From UBA2336 sp964404445 (GTDB lineage Bacteria > Bacteroidota > Bacteroidia > Cytophagales > Cyclobacteriaceae): a stretch of 64,000 nucleotides of DNA. The notes under the pieces are model-generated. The model saw only the letters and a program-made list of their open reading frames with translations. It made no database searches and was not told the origin of the DNA. A program made the position numbers and the translations under genes. The first letter of the stretch is position 1; each line of letters opens with the position of its first letter. This document shows positions 50,523-59,645 of the stretch, piece after piece. The stretch is from positions 124,001-188,000 of the forward strand of contig CAYOJW010000005.1 in assembly GCA_964404445.1 (NCBI GenBank), in the 5' to 3' direction.

Positions 50523-51566
50523 ATGAGATACATTCAGGTTACTATTAAGGACATTGCACGCGAACTCGGCATATCCCCTTCTACTGTTTCAAGAGCTTTA
50601 AAAGATCATCCGGATATTAGCCCCGAAACCAAAAAGGCTGTAAACGCTTTAGCGGAAAAGCTTAATTATCAGCCTAATATCGTGGCGTTAAGCCTGCGGC
50701 AGAGCAAGACTAATACTATTGGGGTAATCATTCCCGAAATTGTTCACTTCTTCTTTTCGACCATTATCAGTGGAATTGAAGATGTAGCGTACAGTGCCGG
50801 TTACAATGTTATCCTGGCACAGTCGAACGAGTCGCTACAACGTGAAAAAACCGACCTGAAAGCCCTTTTTAACAGCCGTGTGGACGGGATGCTCATGTCT
50901 ATTTCCCGTGAAACAACTAATTTCGAGCATATTGAAGCCATTCTCGCAAAGGGTGTGCCCATCGTGTTTTTCGATCGTGTTTTTAACAACCCTAACTCAA
51001 GCCAGGTAATTGTTGACGATTATGAGGGTGCAAAAGAAGCTACCCTTCACCTGATCGAACAAGGCTGCAAGCGCATTGCCCACTTAGAAGGCCCCCCGAA
51101 CTTAGCCATTACCCAACAACGTTTTGAAGGTTTTAAAGCGGCTCTCGATCAGCACAATATGCCCATCATACCCGAATTGATTGTGTCGTGCCCGGCAGGA
51201 ACCATCGAAGAAGGTAAAGAGGCGACCGAAATTCTCATGAACCTTAAAAACCCTCCGGATGGCATTTTCTCTACCAACGACCCTACCGCTATGGGTTCAA
51301 TGCAGGCTATTAAAGAGCGTGGTTTGAAAATACCGAAAGATATTGCCGTTGCCGGATTTAGTAACTGGTTTTTCAGTGCGCTGATGGATCCGCCTTTGAC
51401 TACGGTCGATCAGCCCGGTTTTGAAATGGGACAGGAGGCAGCACGCTTGCTGATCCGCCACATCGAAATGAAAGATAAAAACAAAGACAACGTTGAACTA
51501 AAACCCGAAACCAAGGTGTTAAAAACCCGCCTTATTGTTCGTGCTTCTACGTTGAAGAAGAAGTAG
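50523..51566 (+). CDS. LacI-family transcriptional regulator
   Basis: 347 residues. The N-terminal helix-turn-helix VTIKDIARELGISPSTVSRALKDHPDIS (about 6-33) and hinge PNIVALSLRQSKTNTIGVIIPEI are followed by a periplasmic-binding-like sensor (VDGMLMSISRETTN, VIVDDYEGAKEATLHLIEQGCKRIAHLEGP, TTVDQPGFEMGQEAARLL). It is divergent from the sus operon and precedes GH31 and the sugar carrier. It very likely binds the palindrome at 50258 and probably that at 22587, responding to a maltodextrin or sugar-phosphate signal (inference). It takes the place that the unrelated SusR holds in Bacteroides. The stop codon lies in the TTAGG array of copy D. Confidence 0.93.
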   Translation: MRYIQVTIKDIARELGISPSTVSRALKDHPDISPETKKAVNALAEKLNYQPNIVALSLRQSKTNTIGVIIPEIVHFFFSTIISGIEDVAYSAGYNVILAQSNESLQREKTDLKALFNSRVDGMLMSISRETTNFEHIEAILAKGVPIVFFDRVFNNPNSSQVIVDDYEGAKEATLHLIEQGCKRIAHLEGPPNLAITQQRFEGFKAALDQHNMPIIPELIVSCPAGTIEEGKEATEILMNLKNPPDGIFSTNDPTAMGSMQAIKERGLKIPKDIAVAGFSNWFFSALMDPPLTTVDQPGFEMGQEAARLLIRHIEMKDKNKDNVELKPETKVLKTRLIVRASTLKKK

Positions 51567-51620
51567 GGCTTAAGTGTTAGGTATCAGAGGTTTAGAGGTG
51601 TAATTGAAAATAGGAAAACA

Positions 51621-51827
51621 ATGAAAATTCTGTTAGAAATACCCGATCATAAAGCGTCATCATTAATGGATGTACTCAATAGTATTTCGTACGTGAAGAC
51701 CAAAACGTTAACCGATACGAAAGCATTGCTCATGGAAGAGTTAAGGGAGGCCGTTGAAGAAATGAAACTCGTTCGGGCAGGAAAAAAACGGGTACGAAAT
51801 GCAGAAGACTTTCTGAATGAACTTTAG
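51621..51827 (+). CDS. small antitoxin-like protein
   Basis: 68 residues, mostly helical and charged: MKILLEIPDHKASSLMDVLN, SISYVKTKTLTDTKALLMEE, then LREAVEEMKLVRAGKKRVRN and AEDFLNEL. It resembles the short antitoxin-like partners ('LEIPDxKAxxLLxxLxxLxYV') found upstream of RelE-type genes in Bacteroidota. The C-terminal AEDFLNEL is typical of antitoxin tails that cap the toxin. It overlaps the next gene by 11 bp, as expected for a translationally coupled pair. No DNA-binding motif is evident. Confidence 0.7.
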   Translation: MKILLEIPDHKASSLMDVLNSISYVKTKTLTDTKALLMEELREAVEEMKLVRAGKKRVRNAEDFLNEL

Positions 51828-52146
51828 CGTAAAAACAATTGCTGTATTTGAACGACAGGCAAAAAGGCTAATAAAAAAATATCCATCACTTAAAAAGGAG
51901 CTTTTTTCGCTTATCATTAACCTTAAAGAAGAACCAGAACAGGGTACACCAATTGGTAATAAATGCTATAAAATCAGGATTGCTGTTGCCTCAAAAGGAA
52001 AGGGTAAATCAGGGGGTGCTCGCATAATTACCAACATAGTCGTGACCGAATCTACGGTATATCTACTTTCTGTTTATGACAAATCTGAAAAAGATAGCAT
52101 TTCTGATAAAGAGCTAACCGAACTTTTAAAGTATATCCCACACTAA
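51817..52146 (+). CDS. RelE/ParE-superfamily toxin-like protein
   Basis: 109 residues. The fold pattern of RelE-type toxins is visible: N-terminal helix pair FERQAKRLIKKYPSLKKELFSLI, then GTPIGNKCYKIRIAVASKGKGKSGGARIITNIVV (strands with the basic patch; KSGGARII is characteristic of this branch) and VYLLSVYDKSEKDSIS. Such proteins are usually mRNA-cleaving or gyrase-poisoning toxins. It pairs with the preceding gene, and both lie between inverted TTAGG arrays within the sugar locus. Toxicity is inferred from family only. Confidence 0.8.
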   Translation: MNFSVKTIAVFERQAKRLIKKYPSLKKELFSLIINLKEEPEQGTPIGNKCYKIRIAVASKGKGKSGGARIITNIVVTESTVYLLSVYDKSEKDSISDKELTELLKYIPH

Positions 52147-52230
52147 AAGTCAACCAATTCAATTCTGTCCAAGCCCTAATACCTAAGTCCTGATGCCTAA
52201 CACCTAAGTCTTAAAATTCCCCACCACACA

Positions 52231-52260
52231 TTGCTTGATAAACATTTACACGTACTTTAG
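52231..52260 (+). promoter_or_regulatory. candidate promoter of the GH31 gene
   Basis: TTG (52231-52233), a 19-nt spacer and TACTTTAG (52253-52260; seven of eight positions of TAnnTTTG). The start would be about 20 bp before the ATG at 52287. Complementary ACACGTA (52248-52254) and TACGTGT (52274-52280) flank the presumed start and might bind a regulator. Confidence 0.4.
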
Positions 52261-52286
52261 TCGGTCGAAACTATACGTGTTCATAA

Positions 52287-54695
52287 ATGTCTGCAAGCTC
52301 TTTTAAAAGTCATTCAACAGGTTCAATTACTGCGTGGCAAAAAACTCCTTCCGGCATTACCGGAAAAACCACGAACAGTTTATTCAAACTTGAGTTTTAT
52401 ACCGATACATTAGTTCGCATTGTTGCCACACGCAACGAAGTATTCAACGATCACTCGTATGCTGTTGTCGCAAAACCAGCACCGGTTTCGTTTCATGCCG
52501 AAGAACACGATCAGCACCTGATCATTACCACCAACGCACTGCGCATTGTTATCGATAAACAGTCGTTTACCTTTTCCTTTCAAACACCTGACGGAAAAAT
52601 TATCAACGAAGACGACAACCTTGGCATTCGTTGGAACAACAGCCAGGTTACCGCCTATAAAAAATTACAGGAAGACGAACGCTTTATCGGGTTAGGCGAA
52701 AAAAACGGACCGCTTGATCGCAGAGGCCGTGGCTACATAAACTGGAATACCGACAGCTACGGCTATACACCCGATACCGACCCGCTGTACTGCACCATCC
52801 CCTTTTACATGGGTGTTCATCATAACATGGTGTACGGTTTGTTCTTCGACAACAGCGCGCGCACGCAGTTTAATTTTGGTGCATCCAACAATCGCTTTGC
52901 GAGCTTCGCTGCCGATATGGGCGATATGAACTATTATTTCATTGGCGGACAAACCGTAAGCGATATTCTCAATGCCTATTCATTACTAACCGGTTATATG
53001 CCGCTGCCTCCGTTGTGGAGCATCGGTTATCAGCAGTGCCGTTACAGCTATTATCCCGACCGTGAAGTGATCAGCGTAGCCGAAAATTTACGCGCACGCG
53101 ATTTTCCGGCCGATGCCATTGTGTTAGACATCCATTACATGGATAAGTATAAAATATTTACCTGGGATCCGGTAAACTTCCCCGATCCGAAAGCCATGAT
53201 GGATACATTAAAGACCAAAGGGTTTGAGGTCGTAGTGATGTGTGATCCCGGTATTAAAATCGAAGATGGCTACCCCGCCTACGAATCGGGCAAAAAAGAA
53301 AACGTGTTCATTCAATATCCCGATGGCGTAAATTATGCAGGTGAAGTTTGGCCGGGCTGGTGTCACTTCCCCGATTTCACCAAACCCGAAACCCGCGCCT
53401 GGTGGGCCAAACAATTTAAAGACTATGTCGATTTGGGTGTTGAAGGCTTCTGGAACGACATGAACGAAATCGCCACGTGGGGCAATATGCTTCCCGATGT
53501 GATTGAGTTTAACATGGAAGGGCGCGAGTCAACTGCATTGGAAGGCCGTAACGTATTCGGTTCAATGATGGCTTACAGCACGTATGAAGGCGTTAAAGAA
53601 TTAATGAATAAGCGGCCGTTTACCCTGACACGTGCTGCGTATGCAGGCGCTCAGCGTTACACGGCCGTATGGACAGGCGATAACGTTGCATACGATGCGC
53701 ACATGATGGCCGGAGTTCGTTTAGTTAACAACATGGGCTTATCGGGTTTGCCGTTTACCGGTTACGACATCGGGGGTTTTGTTGGCAATGCCGATGAAAA
53801 ACTCTTTGCCCGTTGGATGGCCATCGGGGCATTCTCACCTTTTTTCAGAGGGCATAGTATGATTAACAGCCGCGATTCTGAACCGTGGTCGTATGGCGAA
53901 AAGGTTGAAGAAATTTCGCGCAACTTTATGAAGCTGCGGTATAGACTCCTTCCCTATCTGTATTCGGTATTTTACGAAGCCTCACAAAACGGTTTACCCG
54001 TTAACCGGAGTTTGGCCATTAACTATACGTTCGATGCGTTGGTGTATGATCATCGCTATCACAACCAATATCTCTTCGGTTCATCTATATTGGTAGCCCC
54101 GGTCGAAAGCAATAAAGACCTTGTGAAAGTTTATTTACCCGAAGGTAACTGGTACGAGCTGTTTACCGATAAACCGTTTAGTGGTAATCAGGAAATCGTA
54201 GCCGACTGTCCTATGGAACAGTTGCCTGTTTATGTTAAAGGATCGGCCATTATACCGATGCGTGAAAAAGCCGGTGAGAATACCCGCGACACGGGCGATG
54301 TATTGGAAATACATCTCTACAAAGGCACAACGCCTAACAATTTCGAATTGTATGAAGACGATGGCACAACATTCGCGCATGAGCAAGGTGTATTTGCCAA
54401 ACGGATGCTCACCTATTCGCCCGATCATAACACATTAACCATAAGCCAGTGCGAAGGAAGCTACTCATCAAACTTTAAAAAACTAAATATTTTCTTTCAT
54501 GGCTTTACAGAAATGCAATCGGTAACAGTAAATGCTAAACCATATTACCCCGAAACAAGAACATACCGGTTTGTTCAACCAATTTCCAATTTCGATCCGG
54601 TAGGTACAATGCCCGAAGGTTTAAAAATTAATTCGCTTAATTTTATTTCAACAGAATATAGTCAAGATCAATTAGAAATTAATTGGACAGGTTGA
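52287..54695 (+). CDS. GH31 alpha-glucosidase
   Basis: 802 residues, no clear signal peptide. N-terminal beta domain (about 20-225), then the GH31 barrel with WSIGYQQCRYSYYP, nucleophile Asp391 in GFWNDMNEIATWG and acid Asp465 in VWTGDNVAYD, and the C-terminal DUF5110-type beta domain (YEDDGTTFAHEQG). Releases glucose from the non-reducing ends of malto-oligosaccharides; alpha-xylosidase or sulfoquinovosidase activity is unlikely from these motifs but cannot be excluded. It heads the run GH31, carrier, esterase. Its promoter lies just beyond the TTAGG array. Confidence 0.94.
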   Translation: MSASSFKSHSTGSITAWQKTPSGITGKTTNSLFKLEFYTDTLVRIVATRNEVFNDHSYAVVAKPAPVSFHAEEHDQHLIITTNALRIVIDKQSFTFSFQTPDGKIINEDDNLGIRWNNSQVTAYKKLQEDERFIGLGEKNGPLDRRGRGYINWNTDSYGYTPDTDPLYCTIPFYMGVHHNMVYGLFFDNSARTQFNFGASNNRFASFAADMGDMNYYFIGGQTVSDILNAYSLLTGYMPLPPLWSIGYQQCRYSYYPDREVISVAENLRARDFPADAIVLDIHYMDKYKIFTWDPVNFPDPKAMMDTLKTKGFEVVVMCDPGIKIEDGYPAYESGKKENVFIQYPDGVNYAGEVWPGWCHFPDFTKPETRAWWAKQFKDYVDLGVEGFWNDMNEIATWGNMLPDVIEFNMEGRESTALEGRNVFGSMMAYSTYEGVKELMNKRPFTLTRAAYAGAQRYTAVWTGDNVAYDAHMMAGVRLVNNMGLSGLPFTGYDIGGFVGNADEKLFARWMAIGAFSPFFRGHSMINSRDSEPWSYGEKVEEISRNFMKLRYRLLPYLYSVFYEASQNGLPVNRSLAINYTFDALVYDHRYHNQYLFGSSILVAPVESNKDLVKVYLPEGNWYELFTDKPFSGNQEIVADCPMEQLPVYVKGSAIIPMREKAGENTRDTGDVLEIHLYKGTTPNNFELYEDDGTTFAHEQGVFAKRMLTYSPDHNTLTISQCEGSYSSNFKKLNIFFHGFTEMQSVTVNAKPYYPETRTYRFVQPISNFDPVGTMPEGLKINSLNFISTEYSQDQLEINWTG

Positions 54696-54700
54696 TGTTC

Positions 54701-54737
54701 GTTGAGAGTTGTTCGTTCTCAGTAAACAACCCTCAAC
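54701..54737. repeat. intergenic inverted repeat
   Basis: GTTGAGAGTTGTT (54701-54713) and AACAACCCTCAAC (54725-54737) pair with one mismatch around an 11-nt loop, followed by a low-complexity stretch of CTAACAAC-like units to about 54760. It lies 5 bp after the GH31 stop. Confidence 0.5.
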
Positions 54738-54795
54738 TAATCTCTAACAACTAACAACCGACATCTAAATACTATTCAATACTAACTACTAATCT

Positions 54796-56544
54796 ATGTC
54801 AACCATCACCAGTACCACAAAACCACGTCTGAGTTTCTGGCAAATCTGGAACATGAGTTTTGGGTTTTTAGGTATTCAATTTGGATTTGCCTTACAGAAT
54901 GCAAACACAAGCCGGATATTCGAAACACTCGGAGCCGATACATCAAGTTTGGCCGTGTACTGGCTTGCCGCCCCTATTACCGGTTTAATTGTTCAGCCTA
55001 TTATCGGGTTTTACAGCGACCGAACGTGGCATAAAAAATGGGGTCGCAGAAGACCTTACTTTGCCATTGGGGCAATCCTTGCGGCTATTGCTTTGTGTTT
55101 AATGCCGAACTCATCATTCTTGTGGATGGCTGTTGGTGTATTATGGATTATGGATGCCTCCATCAACATCAGCATGGAACCGTTCCGCGCCTTTGTAGGT
55201 GATATGTTACCGGCCGAACAACGCACGGCAGGTTTCGCCATGCAAAGTTTCTTTATCGGTGTGGGAGCCGTAGTCGCTTCGATGTTGCCCTGGATGTTTA
55301 GCAATTGGTTTAACTTAAACGACACCAACACGGGTATCTCTGATTCTGTATTGTACTCTTTCTACATCGGAGCCTTCATGATTTTTGTTACGGTAATGTG
55401 GACTGTATTTAAAACAAAAGAATACCCGCCCGATGCAGAATCAGAACAATCATTAAACAAACGGGAGAAACGGAAATTGGATAACGAGCCGTACTACCGG
55501 AAAAAATTCTTTGACATTGGTTTTGTTCTCATTGTTGTAAGCATTGCGTTTTCCGCGCTCATTTATTTTACACATCTCGAAAAAGAACTGTACATACTGG
55601 GTTTTGTATTTGGCCTATTTGGAATAGCGCACCTCTTGTCGGCTGTTTACATCAGCCAGGGAAGATCGTACCTCGGTATTGTTAGTATTGTGAAGGATTT
55701 TAATACCATGCCTAAAACCATGGTGCAACTGGCTTTTGTTCAATTCTTCACATGGTTTGCGCTGTTTGCCATGTGGATTTACACCACATCGGCAACAACA
55801 TCGCATATCTACGATATGAAAATAAAATCCGATTATGTTATTGCGTTAAAAGAAACAAGCGAACTGCTCCCTCCTGATACTTATGCCCGGTTAAAAACAT
55901 CTAAGTCTGCTGTTCAGGACGAACTCACCAAAAAAGATAATCAATCGGCAGACGGCAAAACCCTCTTCACTATTAAAACAACTGAGTTTTTTCTTGACAG
56001 CATGGTATTAAAAACAATACCTGCGCACATTGCTGCCGATCTAAAACGGGTAAAGTCTGAGTACAATGCCGGTGCTGACTGGACGGGATTTTTGTTTGGC
56101 ACATATAGCTTTGTTGCTGCTTTAGCTGCTTTCTTATTGCCTGTCGCAGCGCGATTAACAAGCCGAAGGGTTACGCACCTTATCGCTTTAACCAGTGGCG
56201 CTCTGGGACTCATCTCATTTTACTTCATAACCGATCCCGACTGGCTTCTGCTTTCTATGGTTGGTGTAGGTATTGCATGGGCCAGTATTTTATCAATACC
56301 GTATGCTATGCTTTCAGGTTCACTACCAGCCGAAAAAATGGGATATTATATGGGTGTGTTTAATTTTTTCGTGGTAATCCCTCAAATTGTAGCGGGTACC
56401 GTGCTGGGGTTCATGCTGACACATTTGTTTAACGGCCAATCCATTTACATTCTGGTAACAGGCGGTGTATCTATGTTTATTGCCGGTTTATTGTGCCTGA
56501 GGGTAAATGATGAAGATGAAATTTTGATAAAAGAAACACTATGA
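54796..56544 (+). CDS. MFS sugar transporter, SLC45/GPH-like
   Basis: 582 residues, 12 helices. LSFWQIWNMSFGFLGIQFGFALQNANTSRIF is the opening of the Bacteroidota SLC45-like carriers. YSDRTWHKKWGRRRPYFAIGAI is the helix 2-3 loop with the RxGRRRP motif, followed by MEPFRAFVGDMLP. A charged loop at about 215-235 and an extra soluble stretch at about 345-415 (KIKSDYVIALKETSELL) make it longer than usual. It probably imports maltose or glucose across the inner membrane with protons. Its stop overlaps the esterase start by 4 bp (ATGA). Confidence 0.9.
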   Translation: MSTITSTTKPRLSFWQIWNMSFGFLGIQFGFALQNANTSRIFETLGADTSSLAVYWLAAPITGLIVQPIIGFYSDRTWHKKWGRRRPYFAIGAILAAIALCLMPNSSFLWMAVGVLWIMDASINISMEPFRAFVGDMLPAEQRTAGFAMQSFFIGVGAVVASMLPWMFSNWFNLNDTNTGISDSVLYSFYIGAFMIFVTVMWTVFKTKEYPPDAESEQSLNKREKRKLDNEPYYRKKFFDIGFVLIVVSIAFSALIYFTHLEKELYILGFVFGLFGIAHLLSAVYISQGRSYLGIVSIVKDFNTMPKTMVQLAFVQFFTWFALFAMWIYTTSATTSHIYDMKIKSDYVIALKETSELLPPDTYARLKTSKSAVQDELTKKDNQSADGKTLFTIKTTEFFLDSMVLKTIPAHIAADLKRVKSEYNAGADWTGFLFGTYSFVAALAAFLLPVAARLTSRRVTHLIALTSGALGLISFYFITDPDWLLLSMVGVGIAWASILSIPYAMLSGSLPAEKMGYYMGVFNFFVVIPQIVAGTVLGFMLTHLFNGQSIYILVTGGVSMFIAGLLCLRVNDEDEILIKETL

Positions 56545-57725
56545 AGAGGTCATTCAACCTAAGTGCTCTGCTCATAATACTCAGTGTAGTGTGTTACGGG
56601 CAAGACTATACTCAGTTTACATCTACCATCAAAAAATTACACACATCACCCGAACAAACGTGGGCTGAGTTAAAAAAATCGAATGCCATTCCTTTTACAC
56701 ATCTCGACTCTGTTGCTTTTTTATACAAGGGCGAGGCTACATCGGTTGCGTGGATGGGCGACTTCAACGGCTGGGGTTACGACAAAAAGTTTATAACCAC
56801 GGGCACAAAAATACCCAACACCAACATTTGGATACTAAAGACCGCTTTCCCGCAAGATGCCCGGCTCGATTATAAAATTGTTGTAAACGGAACCAACTGG
56901 ATTCTCGATCCCGATAATATTCATCAGCAATGGTCAGGAGTTGGCGGGGGCAGTCCAAACTCTGAATTGCGAATGCCCGGCTGGAAGGTTGACCCTGCCA
57001 CCATCGAACGCAATAACATTACCAAAGGCGAACTGATCGATGACGCACTCTATAACAGTACCGTTCTCGGCTATCAGGTAACGTACAGCGCGTACCTGCC
57101 GTATGGCTATACCGCAACACAAAAGTACCCGGTTATTTACGTTACCGATGGGTATGAATATTTACATCCTCGCATGGGGAATATGAAAACCGTTTTAGAT
57201 AATTTAATTGCCGATAAAAAAATCCAGCCCGTTGTGGCCATCTTCATCGATCACCGCGAACCTGTTAACCGATCAAACAACAAACGCATGGAAGAACTGG
57301 CCATGAACACCAAATACCTCTCTTTTTTCAGCGATGAGTTTGTTCCTTTTATTGAAAGAACATATTCCGTTTCTGCGGAAGCAAAAGAACGCGGCATTTT
57401 AGGTACTTCCATGGGCGGTTTAACATCGGCTTATTTTGCGTTCAGCAAACCCGGTGTTTTTGGAATGGCCGGCATTCAATCGCCTGCATTCTGGTATAAG
57501 CCTGAGATATACACCATATGCAATAACGCGCAAAATCCACCGGTAAAAATATTCCTTACTACGGGTGTAATAAACGATGCCCAGGATGGCGCCCGCAAAA
57601 TGAAAGACATCCTGGAAAAGAATATGTGTTCATATCAATACTCCGAAACAGAACAGGGGCATTCGTGGGGCAACTGGCGCGATACGTTAGACGACATCCT
57701 TATTTATTTCTTTGCTTCCAAGTAA
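56541..57725 (+). CDS. exported esterase with N-terminal CBM48-like domain
   Basis: 394 residues; signal peptide MKRSFNLSALLIILSVVCYG. A CBM48/E-set-like domain follows (about 55-130, VAFLYKGEATSVAWMGDFNGWGYD), then an alpha/beta hydrolase of the Esterase-D/Fes type (from about 170, YSAYLPYGYTATQKYPVIYVTDGYEY) with nucleophile motif GTSMGG and C-terminal catalytic His in EQGHSWGNW. It is the same architecture as exported feruloyl/acetyl-esterase-like proteins. Coupled by ATGA to the sugar carrier, it may remove acyl groups from alpha-glucans; the substrate is uncertain. Confidence 0.87.
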   Translation: MKRSFNLSALLIILSVVCYGQDYTQFTSTIKKLHTSPEQTWAELKKSNAIPFTHLDSVAFLYKGEATSVAWMGDFNGWGYDKKFITTGTKIPNTNIWILKTAFPQDARLDYKIVVNGTNWILDPDNIHQQWSGVGGGSPNSELRMPGWKVDPATIERNNITKGELIDDALYNSTVLGYQVTYSAYLPYGYTATQKYPVIYVTDGYEYLHPRMGNMKTVLDNLIADKKIQPVVAIFIDHREPVNRSNNKRMEELAMNTKYLSFFSDEFVPFIERTYSVSAEAKERGILGTSMGGLTSAYFAFSKPGVFGMAGIQSPAFWYKPEIYTICNNAQNPPVKIFLTTGVINDAQDGARKMKDILEKNMCSYQYSETEQGHSWGNWRDTLDDILIYFFASK

Positions 57726-57730
57726 CTATC

Positions 57731-57749
57731 TTTGCCAACGTTTGGCAAA
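57731..57749. other. 8-bp palindrome before the lipoprotein gene
   Basis: TTTGCCAA-CGT-TTGGCAAA, perfect arms with a 3-bp centre, 5 bp after the esterase stop and 10 bp before the next ATG. It could be an operator; the tiny loop makes a hairpin terminator unlikely. No T run. Confidence 0.35.
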
Positions 57750-57759
57750 ACCCACTTCT

Positions 57760-58905
57760 ATGAACAGATTTTACGGAAAACTTTTTGTATTAGCTCTTGT
57801 CCTCATCCTGTCTGCATGTGCATCCGGAAAAAAGGCTTATGAACGAGGGCAATATTACGAGTCGGTAATGCTTGCCGTGCAACGCCTGCGCCAAAACCCC
57901 GACCATAAAAAATCGGCCGAAGCCTTGCGCAACAGCTATCCTCTGGCGCTGGATTACCTGTTAACCGATGTCAATAACCAGATCGCTTCAAACTCGCCCA
58001 ATAAATGGCGTAATGCTATTGGCGCATACGATAAAATCAACCAGATGTACGAGAGCATCCGGCAGGCACCGGGAGCCTTAAAAGTGATTAAAGAACCTAA
58101 AAACTTTTATACCGAGATTGGCCCGCTGAAAGAAAAGGCAGCCGAAGAAAGCTATGTAGCCGGTATTAATGCACTGATGAAAGGCAACCGTGACGAAGCC
58201 AAAAGAGCATATTACAATTTTGTGGATGCGAACAGCTTTTCGCCCGGTTATAAAGATGTAGTCGAATACTTAGACAAGTCGAAAGACGAGGCTACGTTAA
58301 AAGTAATTGTTGAACAGGTAGCTGTACCGGCACGATACAGCCTGTCGGGCGATTTTTTTCAGGATAAAGTTGAAGCATTCTTACGGCAAAACTACCCCGA
58401 CAGGGGTTTCATTAAATTTTATACACCCAACGAAGCGCAAAACATTCAGCTTCCACGGGTTGATCAATACCTGCGTATTCAGTTCGATGATTTTTCGGTA
58501 GGCAATACAACAGTAAAAGAAAACACCGAAACCGTGAAAAAAGACAGTGTAAAAGTGGGCGAAGTAAAAGTTGACGGAAAAACCATACCGGCCTACAACA
58601 CCGTTACCGCCAAATTGACTACTGTACGCAAAGAAGTTGTTTCACGCGGACTGCTCAGCATGATCGTGCTCGATGCAAAATCAAACGGGGTGCTTACGCA
58701 TAAAAAGTTTTCGGGCGAATATACCTGGGTGAACAGTTGGGGCAAATTTAATGGCGATGAACGTGCACTCACCGACCAACAGGTTGCCCTTTGCAAACGG
58801 AAAGAAATACAACCGCCCGATGCACAAACATTGTTTTTAGAATTTGCCAGCCCAATTTACAGCCAGTTAACCAACGGACTGCAGTCGTTCTATCGGAGTT
58901 ATTGA
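57760..58905 (+). CDS. lipoprotein with TPR-like repeats
   Basis: 381 residues from ATG 57760 (MNRFYGKLFVLALVLILSAC, lipobox LSAC); an upstream TTG at 57712 would overlap the esterase and is rejected. The mature part begins with helical repeats (AYERGQYYESVMLAVQRLRQNPDHKKSAEALRNSYPLALDYLL, then AGINALMKGNRDEAKRAYYNFVDAN). It continues with a beta-rich domain containing VPARYSLSGDFFQDKVEAFLRQNYPDRGFIKFY, and ends with PDAQTLFLEFASPIYSQLTNGLQSFYRSY. The family is widespread in Bacteroidota as uncharacterised lipoproteins. It is not evidently part of the sugar locus. Confidence 0.72.
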   Translation: MNRFYGKLFVLALVLILSACASGKKAYERGQYYESVMLAVQRLRQNPDHKKSAEALRNSYPLALDYLLTDVNNQIASNSPNKWRNAIGAYDKINQMYESIRQAPGALKVIKEPKNFYTEIGPLKEKAAEESYVAGINALMKGNRDEAKRAYYNFVDANSFSPGYKDVVEYLDKSKDEATLKVIVEQVAVPARYSLSGDFFQDKVEAFLRQNYPDRGFIKFYTPNEAQNIQLPRVDQYLRIQFDDFSVGNTTVKENTETVKKDSVKVGEVKVDGKTIPAYNTVTAKLTTVRKEVVSRGLLSMIVLDAKSNGVLTHKKFSGEYTWVNSWGKFNGDERALTDQQVALCKRKEIQPPDAQTLFLEFASPIYSQLTNGLQSFYRSY

Positions 58906-58975
58906 CATTCTCACGGTTTAAACGGTGTACCGGAAACCATTTACCTGTACACGAATGTTATTTTAAAACACAGGC

Positions 58976-59626
58976 ATGAAATCAGGAGCATTTATATCGG
59001 CTTTTATGTTGCTGGCAGGCATTTCGTGCGGGCAACGGCCTGCCACCGGAAACACAACCAACATGAGTTTAGAAACACATCAGCAAAACGAACTACAAAC
59101 CGCTACGTTTGGCACCGGATGTTTCTGGTGTACCGAGGCAATCTTTCAACGTCTGAACGGGGTAGAAAAAGTCGTATCGGGTTACATGGGCGGTAACGTT
59201 AAAAACCCTACCTACAAAGAAGTATGCAGCGGGCTAACAGGCCATGCCGAAGTGATTCAGGTAATGTACAACCCGGCAAAAATTTCGTTTGAGGAACTAC
59301 TGGAAGTTTTCTGGCAAACCCACGACCCCACCACGCTAAACCGCCAGGGAGCCGATGTAGGTACGCAATACCGCTCGGCTATATTTTATCATACCGATGA
59401 ACAAAAACGGATTGCAAACGATTTCGGAAAGCGGTTAGACGAGTCTGGTGCGTTCGATGATCCCATCGTTACCGAAATCACTCCCGCCAGTACGTTTTAT
59501 CCCGCTGAAGATTACCACCAAAACTACTTTAACCTGAATGGTACGGAACCATATTGTTCGTTTGTAATTCAACCTAAAGTAGAAAAATTTAAAAAAGTGT
59601 TTAAAAGCAAACTTAAAGTTCAATAA
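58976..59626 (+). CDS. msrA: peptide-methionine (S)-S-oxide reductase, exported lipoprotein form
   Basis: 216 residues. The lipobox AGISC (about Cys19) shows export and anchoring. The MsrA domain begins at TATFGTGCFWCTEAIFQRLNGV with the catalytic Cys in GCFWC; YKEVCSGLTGHAEVIQVMYNP, FWQTHDPTTLNRQGADVGTQYRS and YPAEDYHQNYF are all family blocks. It repairs oxidised methionine in envelope proteins. Monocistronic, followed by a hairpin terminator. Confidence 0.95.
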   Translation: MKSGAFISAFMLLAGISCGQRPATGNTTNMSLETHQQNELQTATFGTGCFWCTEAIFQRLNGVEKVVSGYMGGNVKNPTYKEVCSGLTGHAEVIQVMYNPAKISFEELLEVFWQTHDPTTLNRQGADVGTQYRSAIFYHTDEQKRIANDFGKRLDESGAFDDPIVTEITPASTFYPAEDYHQNYFNLNGTEPYCSFVIQPKVEKFKKVFKSKLKVQ

Positions 59627-59645
59627 TACCACTCAATACAGAATT

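Larger units (their letters stand above)
51564..52213. repeat. TTAGG-type inverted arrays enclosing a toxin-antitoxin-like pair (copy D)
   Basis: Degenerate TTAGG units at 51564-51598 and CCTAA units at 52171-52213, partly complementary (about 14 of 16 positions in the best block). The left array supplies the TAG stop of the lacI-type gene. Two small genes lie between the arrays. Confidence 0.65.

Noticed and set aside
57712..57759. Upstream TTG start for the TPR-like lipoprotein
   Set aside because: It would overlap the esterase end and push the signal peptide 16 residues inward; the ATG at 57760 gives a clean lipoprotein signal.
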